A stretch of 64,000 nt of DNA from Narthecium ossifragum (lineage: Eukaryota > Streptophyta > Magnoliopsida > Dioscoreales > Nartheciaceae). A model generated the notes under the pieces. That model was not told where the DNA came from, did no database searches, and saw only the letters and a program-made list of their open reading frames with translations. Position 1 is the first letter of the stretch; every line of letters begins with the position of its first letter. The stretch is taken from the NCBI GenBank assembly GCA_963920575.1, contig OY986963.1:7168896-7232895 (forward strand). Reading direction: 5' to 3'. Both the position numbers and the translations under genes were made by a program. Positions 1 through 12,345 of the stretch are shown in pieces.

Positions 1-363
1 TGAAAGCCTGCAGAAATAAGTAAATGAGAAGTATGCAAAGATAGAGGAACAATAGGCTGAGATCCGAGAGAGATTCTCTACCAAAACAGCATGAAGAAAC
101 CATTGAAAATGCAGTACATCAGTTTACTCAAAATGCATAAAAGATAACGATATCATGACCCAAATCCAATATCATGACCTGAATCTAGATTGATATACCA
201 AAGGAAATAACTTAGATCCACTACTGATACCGAGTGACATAACAGTCGAGCAATTCTTTAACGAGAGTGAAGAAGTACCCTTTGCCACTTTGAGATCTGC
301 CAACAGTAGTAATTAAGGAAGAGGTCACAAGTTCGAAAGTATTTGGGAAGAATTATGATCATT

Positions 364-2447
364 TCACACCTTCCACTTCTCAAATTCAGCAGTGTTTAAC
401 ATGAAGGAACTTGCATTGTGATGCCCACCTCCTCCATATACCTGCATAAATGATGAAAGCATGTAAGCACAGTAAAAAGCAACAAAACTATCTCAATTGT
501 AATCTTAAGAGGCATTAATTACCTGTGAGATAGTTGTTGTGTCCTCCGAACCCAAACCTCTCAGGCTTATTTTAAGCAATTGATCATTCCCAAGCTCAGG
601 AACTCTGTAAACCACAGCTCCAATGCCCCTGGACAAGCAATATTGAACCAAAACAAACAGATATATTAATGCTTTGATAAACTAGAAGAACATAGGAATG
701 ACAATCAAGTGAGTATGATCTTAATTGATAAGTCCTGAGCTAGATTTCAAACTATGTTCTAATGATGAAGAGTATCAAGCATTTACTACGAATTTTAAGG
801 AAATGGAATAATCAGATAAAACCTTCACTCTTACTTGTTGCTTTATGACCCAAACCTGTTCTTCATATTGAACTAATCAAGGTAACATACTCGTAGACAA
901 TTGAAACCAACCCCATTATGCACCCTTGATGTAAACAAACTATTATCTTTCATTCTAAATCCATATTAGCTTGTAGCATAGAGGAATTTCGGCGTCACTT
1001 ATCATATGGTTGTATGTAATGCATGTACAGTATGCTAGGTCTCCTAACCCATTAACTGGCATTTCTAGAATTCACAGTAGACTTGCTATGTTGCACAATA
1101 TTCTGAAAAGTGGGGACCGAGTCATTTACAACATCAGATGAAATACTAGCAAGATAACCAAATGACAAATGAACCCCAGTAGAAAACTAACCTAAGGTTC
1201 AGATTGCAACTCTTATCAGCAAGCTGGCTTCCAAGCTCACTCCTCAAGTTTGAAATCGAATCAGCATTAACTGCCTAACAAAGCATGACATAAAAGGAGG
1301 AACTGTTACACACACACACACACACACAAACACACAGAAAAAAGAAAAAGAAAAGAGAAGTGAATGCTTATACCAAGCAATGTCCAAATGCTCCACCTCC
1401 TAGTGCGATTTCATATGACTGGTCGAGCACTTCCTCTATCAATTTTTGCTTATGTGACAAACTCTCGTATCCATGACAGATAACAAGCGCAGGATCCATT
1501 TCCAATAGCTGTTGAAATTTACACGACCCACTTCGCAGTTAGAAAATCATAAGTGTGAGCATATTAAGTTGAATAGAAAGGAACGTTAGCATTCCATTGA
1601 CCCTAACTGTAAAGTCGATTGCTTCAACTTCAAAATGCATAGAGATTTGCGTTTCCAATAACTCAATCATGCAATGCTTCTTAAAACTAACAATAGAATA
1701 TAACAACAAAACTGGAGAAAGTCTCTTACTTGATCGAACAAATTTGGGTTAGAATTGACATTGTACTCAAAATTCAGATCTTTAAGGCCACTGCTGAAAG
1801 CTTTACTATCAGGGAGCGCCCACCTCCACAAATCCCCATCTTCGATAAATTTGAATAGCCCATGGACCCTCTTTCGTTTGCTATCTGGTAAAAACTTAAC
1901 CTCAAACTCAGCAGTACCATCCCCTCCATCTCCCAAAGAATTAGGGCTTCTCGAGAGCTTCTCCTTGAAGAAGTCGAATGCAATGGTGGCCCCACTCCTC
2001 TTCATATCTATGACCTTTGTGACATTCTTATCAAAGGGAGCGCTCCCCTGCAACATCTCAAGAGCGGTCTTATGGTGGTCCAAGATCGTCACGCTGAGAA
2101 ACAAAGCCAAATTGGCCAATTTGAAAGCTTTTCGAACTGAAATCTAAGTAAGAAAAAGAGAGAGAGAGAGAGAGAGAGAGAACATATTAGAGGAAGAGAG
2201 ACCTCTCAACTCTAGAAGATAGTTCGGAAACGAAGCCTTGAGGTCCAGCAAAATCCAGGAGGTAGACATCGTCGAGTTCATCCAGAGGAAGATTATCCAC
2301 CCTGATGGGAGCGTAGACGGTGTTGGGGTAGAAGGCGACGGGGAGAGCGGCGGCGGAGAAGTAGAGATGCGCCGCCAAAGCCGCGAAGGCCCCGTCCGGG
2401 CACGGGTAGTGATAGAGCACCGCCGCTCTCTTCAAAACACTATTCAT
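364..2447 (-). CDS. DHH/DHHA1-family phosphoesterase, six exons
   Basis: Exons, in coding order, are 2447-2203, 2093-1730, 1508-1374, 1274-1192, 628-523 and 441-364. All introns are GT-AG and all junction phases agree, giving 336 aa and a TGA stop. The N-terminus has the DHH-superfamily opening YHYPCPDG (about residues 11-18). The DHH signature is in TILDHHKTALE at the start of exon 2, and the C-terminal exon carries GGGGHHNASSF, the DHHA1 nucleic-acid/substrate-binding motif. DHH proteins use these Asp/His residues to bind divalent metal and cleave phosphodiesters; the substrate of this plant branch is not known to me. I chose the second Met (2447) over an in-frame Met at 2477 because the extra ten residues are a low-complexity Leu/Ser run encoded by a GA repeat. 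Fold assignment is secure; the exact cellular role is not. Confidence 0.93.
1309..1328. repeat. (CA)n microsatellite in intron 3 of the DHHA1 gene
   Basis: About ten CA units in the intron between exons 3 and 4. A (GA)n tract at 2157-2181 lies in intron 1, and a shorter one at 2452-2473 overlaps the 5' leader. Confidence 0.9.
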
Positions 2448-2505
2448 GGTGTACGAGAGAGAGAGAGAGAGGAGCACGGCGCAGCTACAAAGGACCGAAT
2501 AGGGA

Positions 2506-2513
2506 TCTATAAA
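2506..2513 (-). promoter_or_regulatory. Possible TATA box of the DHHA1 gene
   Basis: Read on the minus strand the site is TATTTATA, about 60 bases upstream of the chosen start codon, which suits a plant TATA element. Position is the only support. Confidence 0.35.
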
Positions 2514-3060
2514 TAAGTTATTTAGGGTGCGTATAGGAAACCCGAAATCGTTGGCGTTGGTTACGTGCCAGCTCGGTTCAATTGTGATTTAGATTGCTTC
2601 ACGGAACGAGATTATTACCGTTTGAAATCTGATGGTGATCTAACTATATTAGATTTGGTGGAAGTACCTGTCATCTGATTTTAGAACATACCGAGTAACA
2701 AACTCAACCAACGGAGCTAAAAAGAGACCTCCGATGATGTATTAGAGGCTTGCTCTATCAGTAAAATATCAAATATGACGGGCAAAAACCTCTCACACGG
2801 CAAATATCTTCAATGCATTGCTTGGCAAATGCGTCCATTGCATTGCTCATCAGCTTGACGTGCTGCATCAAATACCTCATGCACTCACTCCGTTCGTTAC
2901 TTTAAAAACAATGCTCCAATGTATTCTGTTTGCACATTGGGTGGTGCTGCTGTGCAGCCGAATACAGCATCCAAAATACGCCCCAAGTTAGATGAAGACT
3001 ATTATCAATGATTTCAAATAACACTGTCTCGATGGCAGAGGGAAGCAACCACCAATATCC
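2514..3060. other. Intergenic, no gene seen
   Basis: No long open frame, RNA gene or clear repeat terminus is visible. It separates the DHHA1 promoter from the LINE remnant. Confidence 0.5.
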
Positions 3061-3783
3061 ATGAAGTTGACCATGTTGTTGCTACTTGGATATCATCTTA
3101 AGTGTGTCACATCAGCACCAGCCAAGGTTTGGGCGGAGAAGAATACTCCGGTGCGGTCGACAGTGCTCCAAGGAAGGAGACTGGAGGAGCGAGACGATGT
3201 ACGGCGGGTGTCAGAACCGCATCAGCAAGTGACAGATGCAAGGAATGGTATGCCGCCAACAACCTTTGATGCTGGTGGACATGGAACTGACATAAGAGGA
3301 CATGTGGCAGCGGTTGTCGGCACGAGGGCTATGGGGACAAAAGAAAAGGATGGCATCGGGGCTTTTGACGGCGTCGTTGTGGTAACTGCAAATGACGGCG
3401 GGCACACTACGGTTGGAGATGAAAAGGGCTCTCATAAGGAAGGGAGGATTCTTAAAGGCCACGTGGACGGCTATGGGAAAGTTGAGCCAAGAAAGTTTTG
3501 GGCCCAAATAGTTGGGCAACCTAAGAAGCAGTGGGCTGAAACTAACAGGTTTGGGCCTACTGTGAATACACTAACGGACCTAGATGATGATGAATTGGCT
3601 GAAATAACTCTGCACGAGCTAGGCTTGTATGCTAGGGAGAGGAATCGTCGTAATAGGCCTGAGCCACTAGTCGTACCAAGGGGTTATAAAACCTATGAAG
3701 ACCTTGATCAAGAACATGCAGCTGATGGCATGGATGAGGAAACCTTAGATGGCTACCATAGTAACACTCCGAGACTGCTCTAA
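3061..3783 (+). pseudogene. Possible LINE ORF1-like or linker ORF, 240 codons
   Basis: This uninterrupted frame of 240 codons lies upstream of the endonuclease fragments and in the same orientation. The second half is acidic and Arg-rich, with an Asp-rich run near residue 175. I see no CCHC knuckle or other diagnostic motif, so the link to the LINE rests on position and orientation only. It could be an unrelated degraded coding fragment. Confidence 0.4.
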
Positions 3784-4068
3784 AAGGAAGGTGACGACGA
3801 AGATCACAGTCAAGCGATGGAGGAGATCGATGAACTGCCTAATCCACCGGGATTCACCCTAACTCACTGTGATGTGGACATGGAAGAGGAGGTTGCGCGG
3901 GTAACTGGTGGTACAACCAAAAGGATCAAGACTTCAGCTTCAAGGGATGGCCATCCCTGCTTAGATGGTGTATCATGAGGAGAGCGATTGCGTGGAATTG
4001 CCACGCGCTTGGGCCAATAAGAGCTGTGAATGCATGTCAGATACTACTCCAAAAAAAAAAAAAATGGA

Positions 4069-4690
4069 TTTTCTATTTCTACTTGAGGCTGTGGTTATTG
4101 ATGCAAATATGGCCTTCATAAATAGGAAACTTGGGCCAAGATGGAGGACCTTCCTCTTACCGTCAAAAGGTTGTCATGGGGGCATCCTCACGGTTTGGAG
4201 AGCAGAATTCGATAGAGTCCACTTCAGCTGCTTCATTGTTCAAGTCATACAGAATGTCATTACTATTAAAGGAGTTGGGCAATGGTTTATCTCAGTGGTT
4301 TATGCCGCTTGAAGCCGTAGGGGCCGGATTGAGTTGTGGGAAACTCTTATGAAACTGAGCAACTTGGGCTGGCCTCACTTAATCCTAGAGGATTTCAATG
4401 TTTTGGCGAGCTCAGATGAGAAGAGAGGGGGCAAGATGTTCATGTACTCTAGTTCTATTGCATATTTTTTAATTTTCCTTGCAGGGAACAAGTTGGTGGA
4501 CCTTGGCTTCAAAGGACCATCATTCACTTGGACCAATGGGAAATTTGGCATGGCTTGCATCCAGGAGAGGTTGGACAAAGCGTTGGCAAATAGGATGTGG
4601 TGTGACTGGTTTGCTCGTGCTGAAGTCACCCACATACATCGTCACGGCTCTGATCAAAGGCCCATAGCCGAAAATTATTCCTCCAGGGGT
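4069..4690 (+). pseudogene. LINE endonuclease domain, broken
   Basis: Two overlapping frames carry recognisable exonuclease-endonuclease-phosphatase blocks: a core strand ending GGILTVWRAEFD, then LILEDFNVLAS, FTWTNGK, IQERLDKALAN and HGSDQRPI. In active plant LINEs the corresponding motifs are GDFN and SDH, which supply metal-binding and catalytic residues. Here Gly is Glu and His is Gln. A frameshift near 4310 separates the halves, so target nicking would be lost. Confidence 0.8.
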
Positions 4691-5039
4691 TACTCCATTT
4701 AGGATGCGGCAAGTTTGGAATTGTTACCTTGAGTTCAAATAAGGGGTTGCCAAAGCTTGGCGGAGGAAGCGCAATGGCTCACCATAGTATGTTTTTCAAG
4801 GGAGAGTTAAGGAGATACGAAAGATGGTCAAAGGTTAGGACCGGAAGGATGTTTCTGTGGTTATGAAGTACAAAAATCAGATTCAACAATACCTTCATGC
4901 TCTCTATCTTGATGAAAGAGGACCTCTTTCCACGCAAAATGAACAGAGAATGCGCTCTTTGAAACATCAATTGGTAGCATTGGAGATTCAACACACCACT
5001 TGCCCAGCATAATCACAAGCTACAGTAGCGGAAGGTGAC

Positions 5040-6160
5040 ATGAATTCAAGATCGTTTCATCAAGGAGCAAGGGTTCATATTGGCGGCTCGAAGATCATGG
5101 AAATCCATAAGGAAGATGGCTCGGTGGTTTCCTTTCATGAAGAGATATCCAAGCTTATGGTGGATCACTACAAGAAACTTTGGTCTAAAGATCTTGGTTC
5201 TCGCAGCTCGGTTCTCCCTCCACTTTCTACGGTGCCGGAGGAGGCTAGAAAAGATATGATGGCTGAGGTAACAGTTGCAGAGATACATGATGTGCCGCAC
5301 AAGATGGGGCAGGATAAATGTCCAGGTCCGAATGGGCTCCCAACTGAATTTTTCATTGAGCATTGGGAATCGATTGGGGAGGAGTTTGTGAGGTTGGTGC
5401 AAGGCTTCTTCAATGATAAGAAGATGCCTAGTGGGTGAAATAATACATTCCTCACCTTCATTCTGAAGTGCTCGCATCCAAAGAGAATAAAAAACTATCG
5501 GCCGATTAGTCTTTGTAATGTGATGTACAAAGTTATCTCCTCTATTTTGGCCAATAGGATGCTCTACAATGACTCATATGTTTGGAGCAACCTACATTTA
5601 TCACAGGTATGTCCATCTAGGATAACATTGGTGCGGCGCAGAAATTGCTTCATACCCTTAGAAAGGTGCCGAAGACCAAGCCATTGATGGCAATCAAGGT
5701 TGATATCCGAGCGGCTTATGACTCGATGAGTTGGAGATTTATCCGACGGGTGCTTACTCAGATGGAATTCCATGAAAGATGGATTGAATGGGTTATGGAA
5801 TGTTTATCAATGGCGAGATTCTCCCTTATCATCAGCTGACAAGTCTGTGGTTTCTTCAAGTCGGCTTGTGGCCTGCGCCAAGGCGACCCCATATCTCCTT
5901 ATTTGTTATTGTGCAGGAAATTTTGAGTAGACTGCTTCAAGTGCCGCTTATTGCTCTAGAAGGGGTGTCTTCTCCTAGGTTTTCGTTTCAGATAAGTCAT
6001 CTTCTTTATGCTAATGATTGTCTATTCGTTACCACAGCTATGATAGTGGAGGCCAAAAAGGTTGTAAATGTACTTAGAAGATACAAGGCTCTGTCAGATC
6101 TGGAGGTATGTAGGGAGAAATCAAGTATCAAATTCTCCCCTTTGGCATCTGTTAGGTAGA
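5040..6160 (+). pseudogene. LINE reverse transcriptase, broken
   Basis: The blocks typical of plant L1 reverse transcriptases follow in order: KCPGPNGLPTEFF near 5316, then NYRPISLCNVMYK near 5492 after a stop and frame change at 5437, then KVDIRAAYDSMSW near 5696, and finally ISHLLYANDCLFV near 5995. The catalytic YADD is YAND at 6007, removing one metal-binding Asp. There are at least three frame changes. Confidence 0.85.
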
Positions 6161-6372
6161 GGAGGAAGCTTGCAATGGTCATGGGATTTTCATAAAAGAA
6201 GGGACCCTAGCGATATCTTGGTGCCCCTTTGGAGGTGAGAGCACTTCCAGTCCTAGACTTTAATTTTAACTGGATGCTGCACATAACAAGCTAACTGTGT
6301 GGAGGTGCCCAGTCAAGGCGGCTGCAGGGCGGGCGGTGTTGGTGCAATTAGTCATTCAGTCAATGCCAGATT

Positions 6373-6972
6373 TTGTTATGTCTTCCATCCCTACTCTGGC
6401 ATCAGTCCTTAACAAAATTGCTAGGTTGGCCTCGTGGTTTCTTTGACAAGGGAAGAGGGGTGGGCTATCCGCTGTTACATGGGAGAAGAGATGTCGTCAC
6501 AAGATCAGAGAAGACCTGTCGTCACAAGATGGCGGGAGGACTAGGATTCAAGGATCTTCGCAGGTGATAGCTAGCACTTAGGATGAAGAGGGCGGCCAAG
6601 TTTCTTGATAGCCAGGACTCGATATGGATGACATTGTGCAAGGCAAAGTACTCATTTGATGGCGTGCTACCAAGTCCTCGACATGATTCCCTTGCGTCGG
6701 GTTTGTGGCGGTCTATATGTAAAGCCACAGAAATGCTGAGGTTGGGTCTTAGATAGGAGCCGGGATTGAGATGCCCAGCATGGGTGCTAAAGGAATGGGG
6801 GTTGAGAGATGGGCCATTAATTGTTTCTCCACCCATGATGCCTAAAGAGGACTATTTACTTAGTATGAATGTTGGGGATTTTATTACAGATGGAGTATGG
6901 AACCAGGAAAGAGTTGAAGAATACTTCCATCCAGATTTGGTGGATTGCATTTTAACCACTCCGTTGGTGTGA
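6373..6972 (+). pseudogene. LINE zf-RVT linker region, broken
   Basis: The 3' part of the pol frame shows the usual plant-LINE blocks between RT and zf-RVT, such as GGLGFKDLRR near 6537 and WNQERVEEYFHPDLVDCIL near 6900. No RNase H follows, because the solo LTR at 7070 interrupts the element. Confidence 0.7.
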
Positions 6973-8379
6973 CATGAAGCAGCAGCAAGACCACGGTGGA
7001 CATGGAGCTCTTCAGGGCAGATCACCTCTGCCTCATATTATCATATGCTTGAACACCTAAATGGGATATTGTCGCGCCCCGACCCGCGAAAGCCCAACCG
7101 GGCCGGGTGACGCGAACCGGAACCTAACAAAACGCGGAAAAAGACGGCGAGGGTTCTCTCTAATCTATTGGTCTCCCTAGCAATTCATCAAAAACCTCCA
7201 ATTTAAAACAACAATTAATTAGCAGAATCTCGAACCACAGATTCAAAACCCAAAGTGTTTAAATATACATATCCTCAAAGAGGGGAAGATCCAAATACAA
7301 CATTACTCCCGTAGGAGACTAACTAACAAAAGGTATAAAAGCAGTAAAGATCGCCACCTCTCAAAGTCCACCAGGCGCCGTCGCACCGCCGACAAACTAC
7401 CCGGTAGGGGCCACAGATGAAGAACTGACGCCTGCACCTGCAAAACGCAGTACGGGTAGGTGTGAGCACTAAGCTTAGTAGGGTTTTACACTACGACACA
7501 CAGAAGGAAGAGGGAAACGCAATAGTGTCGCCCTCAAGTAAGACCTGGGAGTATACAGGGGTCCCACAACCCCACCGCATGTCCCTGAGGCCCAGGAGTA
7601 GCCATCAGTAGTAGGAACAACTGCTGGGAACGGCACTGCAGGTGGGAAAAAGGCACTGCTGAGTAGGCAACTCCTCTACCCCAAGGTCAGCATAGTGGGA
7701 CACCGGCTACACCTCAGCATCCGACTTGAGGCCGACACGACCTCTACAATCATCAAGCAACAAGTGTACCAGTCATCTAAGCCTATCATCGAATCGACTG
7801 GACACCACAATTCAAACCGGGTCCAAACTACCCAACCCCGGTCCTAGGGCTAAGTCCGAGCTTCCAGCCTCGGGACGACGACCCACAGATCACCCACACC
7901 CTAACCAATGCAACTAATGCACAAATTAACAATGCATGCTATGACATACACAGACAGGAGATAGTCATGCAACAGTGTGATAAGGCATCATATAAATCAA
8001 CCGGATCGCTGCAGCAGTACTACCAACCGCTGCCAGCCGATCCGCAGCGGGTCCCGGCATTACGACGGTACCACGACCATCAACTGTAGACTCCTGCAAT
8101 GGGAAGCAACCCCAAAAATGATGATGAACAGTAAACATAAAATATTATAATCCAAAATATAATATTTTATTCAAAAGACCAAACCCTCTACTTAGAGGCT
8201 AATTGATCCCGTCAATCCGATGTCTAAACGACGTCGGATTCAAGATCCAACTTAGCCATCAGTAGATCTACATACCGGGATCAACATATCCAAAATCCAT
8301 AATCATCCAACGGTTGGATTAACGAGAAAACATTAATCAAAACCACTAAAAATAGACCATAAAACACCACCAGCCAACT

Positions 8380-8454
8380 TTGGGATCGATCCGAAATGTT
8401 TGGATCGATCCAGAAAATATTGGATCGATCCGAACCATTTGGATCGACCCGAAC
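8380..8454. repeat. Palindrome cluster, GGATCGATCC type, within the family A LTR
   Basis: Four close copies of a palindrome built on TGGATCGATCC are spaced about 20 bases apart. The fourth is imperfect (GGATCGACCC). Confidence 0.9.
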
Positions 8455-9212
8455 AGCTTCAAACTAGCTTCCGATCAGCCTCGTCGCAGGTCACGAGAAA
8501 AATCACCAAAATTCGTAGAAAAATCGGACAAATACGAAATAAGCTGGAATGGAAAGATAACTCAGAGATCTACAGCTCTTATGTTCATCATAAGTCAAAA
8601 TCATGTACGTACCGGTCGAAAAAGTCGCCGCAAGCCGATTGTTCTTCAAGAACAGCAGAAACCTGAAAATCCGAGATTAATCATGCATAAATCCTACTAA
8701 AATCTCAACCAAAGATCATGAAACTTATATCAGAAATTCTACTAGGCAAGAGGAAGCCAACAATACAAAGATCAACAAGATCCAACGGCTAAATCTAGAG
8801 AACACCCCTAAGCAACTCACGTAGGTAGAACACCTACTCGAAACGCACTCCTCGGCTGATTCCCCGCGAACTGGTCAGCAACAAGGTTCCAAACCACTTC
8901 AGGGATCTTCCTCTCGTTGCCACGGATCCAACGAGCCTTAGAACACCCAAAACGGTGGCCAGAGGAGGGAGAACGAAGAAGAAGAAGTGGTTGCCGGGAA
9001 AAACAGAGGAAGTAGCGCTTGTGGGAAGAAGAAAGAAACATGAAGATGAGGGAAGAGGAATGAGAAGGAGAAGAGGAAGAAAGGGGAAGGGGAAAGCCGG
9101 GAAAGGAGGGGAAAAAGGGAAGGATGGGAGGGAAAGTCATCCCCTTCTGACAGGGGAGAGCGACGGCCAACGGCGGCCGTCCTCGCAAAGGAAGACACCG
9201 ACATGCTACAGT

Positions 9213-9288
9213 GTCTGGATCGATCCAACACCATGCTGGATCGATCCAAGACAAGGATGAATCGATCCAACACATTTGGATCGATCCG
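9213..9288. repeat. Second palindrome cluster in the same LTR
   Basis: Four more copies of the GGATCGATCC-type palindrome lie about 230 bases from the LTR 5' end. One is the variant AATCGATCC. Confidence 0.9.
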
Positions 9289-9518
9289 AATAGGTCAAAA
9301 AAACCCCTAACGGATCTAATCGAACACAAATATCAATCAGAGGTTGTGTGTGCACACGCGGGTGTGAAACAAACCGACAATGCACAATTTACCAAATTGC
9401 CCTTGCGGTCCAAGAAACAATACGATCCACCGGATCGCGCGCTCGACGCGAAACAAACAAATGAGCCACAAGTCCGACCCAGCTAGTCGACCAAGGAGTA
9501 GAGGGACAGGTCCTCACA

Positions 9519-10450
9519 GATATGTTATGATTATTTTATCTCATGTACATGGGATATGAAGTCCAATGAGATTATGTATCTCATCCCTAAAAATACACCA
9601 AACATGAAATAAAATGGGGTTCACAAGATTCATAATCCTATCCCACCTATAATACCATGAAACAAACGAGACCTTAATAACTTATACAAATCCTTCGGGT
9701 TGAACTAATCAAAAAAAAAAAAACTTATACAAAGCCTGTTTTGTTGAAGGAGAGTGATGAAAAAGTGAGTTATAAGAAAATCTCAACTACTTTTTAGTAT
9801 TTGATTGTATTAAAAAGCTAGAGATCAGAATGTGAGAATAATTGTGATCAAGTAATGGGAGAAGCAAATTTCATTTTCTAATGTGAGATGAGGCCTCTCA
9901 CTTTCCATCACTTTCTATCATCCCATTCCTAACACCAGAAACTGAACCTATTTCAGAAACTAGCCAATTTCCTACAACCAAACAATTTCTTAGGTATAAG
10001 ACTAATGGCACGTTTGGTTTGTCCATTTTGACCGGAATAGAATGCCTTTTTTTTTTAATTCCGAAGAGAAATTCCGTCGTTTGGTTCGTCCATTCTGGCT
10101 GGAATGGAATGCCTCATTTATTCTCGAGGAAGAATAACCCATTCCTCCCACTTCTTGATATTTAATCCCTTCCATTCAGGCTTGAATGATGAATTCGATG
10201 TCTAATGACAATTATCCCTAAATACTTAATCTCAATCGTTGAATTAAATCACTTTAATCATTGGATGAATTAAATCCCCACCACTAGATTGCACTTAGAT
10301 CAATATATTTTATATGTATATATTTTGTGTATATATTTTATATGTATATATTTTATGTGCATATATTTTAGATGTATATATTTTATGTGTATATAAGTAT
10401 AAACCTAAAGGCTTAAATGAAACATGGATCACATATATACGAATAAGCTT
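9519..10450. other. Intergenic, MITE-like fragments, no gene
   Basis: Apart from the tiny LINE insertion there is no coding signal. Stretches such as GGCACGTTTGGTTTGTCC near 10009 and AAACAAACGAGACC near 9660 resemble ends of Harbinger-type MITEs, but I could not pair them. A string of TATATTTTATGTG repeats occupies 10305-10395. Confidence 0.45.
9691..9721 (+). mobile_element. Thirty-one-base LINE 3' tip with target duplication
   Basis: The insert is TCCTTCGGGTTGAACTAATC plus poly(A). It is flanked by a 12-bp direct repeat AACTTATACAAA (9679-9690 and 9722-9733). The non-A part matches the reverse complement of the LINE 3' end at 16541 almost base for base. It is an extremely 5'-truncated LINE insertion. 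Confidence 0.8.
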
Positions 10451-10454
10451 GATA

Positions 10455-11139
10455 CTTGCTCTATACATCCGGCACATTACTCGAATTCATATCTTCTTCT
10501 TCTTCTGTTTTTTTCCCCTTCAATTTTCTCATTTTAATTACTCCAAGACAAAGCTTGCCTACACAATGAGGGTCAACAAGAAATGTGACGTATACAGTTT
10601 TGGAGTTGTGATGCTTGAGGTGGCAATTGGAGTACACCCGGGTGACATTTTAGCTTCTCCAACGGCAACCATCAATGAAGACACTTTGTTGAAGGATGTA
10701 CTGGATCAACGCATTCCACTCCTTACAGCTCCTCAAGTTGCTGGTGAAATAATAAACTTGGTCAAGCTAGCACTACATTGCTTGGATAAAAATCCAGAGG
10801 CCCGCCCTACAATGCGTGATGTATCTCAGGAATTATCTGTTGCAAGGACGCCAACCGAAGTGCAATATTCCATGGAAACAATTAGGTTGCTCCAGCTATT
10901 AAATGTCAGTATGTAGCTAAACATATATAACGTGGCTCAATCTCTTAAAATTTGCTGTGTGATAAATCAATATATCCAAGCTAGGCTCCCCTGCTTTGGA
11001 TTATTGGTTGTACTTTTGTTCATGGACAGATCTGGCGGTGTGTTTCAATATATAGCTTTAAGAGCGTTTGTCTGGTTTATATATGACCATAGTCTCCGTA
11101 TTCTCTTTGCTTCCTTTATAGTTCATGGCAATATATATA
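10455..11139 (+). pseudogene. LRR receptor kinase 3' exon and flank, decayed copy 1
   Basis: This DNA matches 24825-25490 of the intact receptor kinase: the intron tail, the last exon (10556-10916) and the 3' flank. The exon still reads [23 protein letters not shown] through [20 protein letters not shown] to a TAG stop. Everything upstream (signal peptide, LRRs, TM, kinase N-lobe, HRD and DFG) is absent. The splice acceptor, CATGGCAG in the intact gene, is degraded to AGACAAAG. The homology resumes at 12774-12993 beyond the Pack-MULE. It cannot make a receptor. Confidence 0.88.
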
Positions 11140-11460
11140 GGGTTAATAACATTTTACTCCCCTGTAGTTTGACAATATGTCAATTTACCCCCTATAGTTT
11201 AAAACGTGACAAAACGAACCCTTAATTTTTCAATGTGGTCATTTTAAACCCAAATCTCAAATGCCGTTAACCGGGCTGACGACAAACCGTGTAAATAGGT
11301 CACGTGCGACGCACGTGACCCTGTTTGACCGGTTTTGCCCGGTTCCGTCGCGTTGCAAAACGTCACAACCTCTTAGACATCGTCCATTCTTCCGCGGCAC
11401 CAGCTTCTTCTCTCCCACTGCCCATTCTTCCACGGCACTAGCTTCTTTTCCCACTACCTC

Positions 11461-12310
11461 TTAGACATCGTCCACCGTCACAACCTCCGCGAGACGCTTT
11501 GCTCCGCCGACGCTGACGGTGGTTTCGACGCCCTCGTGATCCCCGGCCTCCCTGACTGAATACAGATGCTCAAGTCCCGCCTGCCCAGCTTGGACAACCC
11601 CAACACCGACCAGATCCAGTTCTTCAGGAGGGCGTGGGAGACCCGCGCCGCCAACTACGGCGGCTTCGTAAACAGCTTCTACGAGCTGGAGCCGGCCTAC
11701 GTCGACCATTACCGCCGCGCGCTCGGCTATCGAGCGCGGCACGTCGGCCCAATCTCATTGTGGAACAAAGATCACAATAGTAATCATAAAGAGTTGAAGA
11801 AAAATGGTAACTTTAATGGCTTCGATGGGTCCTCCATTAATGGCGACTTCGATTGCTTGAAATGGTTGGAGAACAGAGCCACGAGCTCTGTTATATATGT
11901 GTGCTTCGGGAGCTTGTTTGGCTTTAGCAACGGTCAGCTCCGAGAGATAGCAAAAGGGTTGATTGATTCGAAGCATTGTTTCATTTGGGTAGCTAAAAGA
12001 GATGCTGGAGAAGGAGATGGTGGTGCCGGAGAAGGAGATGGTGGTGGTGATGAGAGCGATTGGTTACCGGAGGAGTGTAGAGACGAGAGGATAAAAGAGA
12101 AGGGGTTGGTGATTAGAGGGTGGGAGTCGCAGGTGGTGATCTTGAACCATGCGGCGGTGGGGGGTTCGTGATGCACTGCAGATGGAACTCGACGCTGGAG
12201 GGGGTGATGGTCGGGGTGCCGATGGCGACATGGCCGCTCTTCGCCGATCAGTTCTCAAACGAGAGGCTGGTCGTCGACGTGCTCAAGATCGGCGTGGAGG
12301 TAAGGGGGAG
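11461..12310 (+). pseudogene. Captured UDP-glycosyltransferase fragment (UGT73-like)
   Basis: The frame from 11566 reads family-1 glycosyltransferase blocks: MLKSRLPSL, then NSFYELEPAYVDHYR, then CLKWLENRATSSVIYVCFGS. The PSPG box follows ([16 protein letters not shown], then [16 protein letters not shown]), split by a frameshift near 12170. In the box HCGWNS has become HCRWNS. A stop (TGA at 11558) interrupts the part upstream of MLKSR. A run of GEGDGG repeats near 12010 looks like local expansion. The N-terminal half is missing, so it is a fragment and not an enzyme gene. Confidence 0.88.
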
Positions 12311-12345
12311 AGGCCGGTTGACTGGGGAGGCGAAAGATTTGGTGC

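Larger units (their letters stand above)
3061..7064 (+). mobile_element. Dead L1-type LINE (non-LTR retrotransposon)
   Basis: Pieces of one LINE occur in the right order on the plus strand: a possible ORF1-like/linker ORF, an apurinic-type endonuclease, reverse transcriptase and the zf-RVT region. The reading frame breaks many times. Catalytic signatures are also lost: EDFN for GDFN near 4389, SDQ for SDH near 4648, and YAND for YADD at 6007. The 3' end is not seen because a solo LTR begins at 7070 inside the zf-RVT region, and the DNA beyond that LTR is not recognisably LINE. The 5' end is undefined. Confidence 0.85.
7070..9518 (-). mobile_element. Solo LTR, gypsy family A, minus orientation
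   Basis: The element starts TGTCGCGCCCCGACCC and ends TCCTCACA on the plus strand, so in its own orientation it runs TGTGAGGACC to GGCGCGACA. A 5-bp target duplication GATAT flanks it exactly (7065-7069 and 9519-9523). The same termini and internal blocks occur in the LTRs at 40050, 56832 and 57685; one shared block is the TTTGCAGGTGCAGGCG stretch. There is no internal pol on either side, so this is a solo LTR. It encodes no convincing protein. Confidence 0.92.

Noticed and set aside
3061..3783. Host gene of 240 aa
   Set aside because: No domain or splice structure. It sits in line with LINE endonuclease and RT remnants, so an element origin is more likely.
10314..10916. Receptor-kinase gene with a 200-aa product
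   Set aside because: The first 80 codons are intron and AT repeats; only the last exon is homologous to the intact gene and its splice acceptor is destroyed.
11566..12171. Functional UDP-glycosyltransferase gene
   Set aside because: It lacks the N-terminal half, has a frameshift in the PSPG box and lies between MULE TIRs, so it is a captured fragment.
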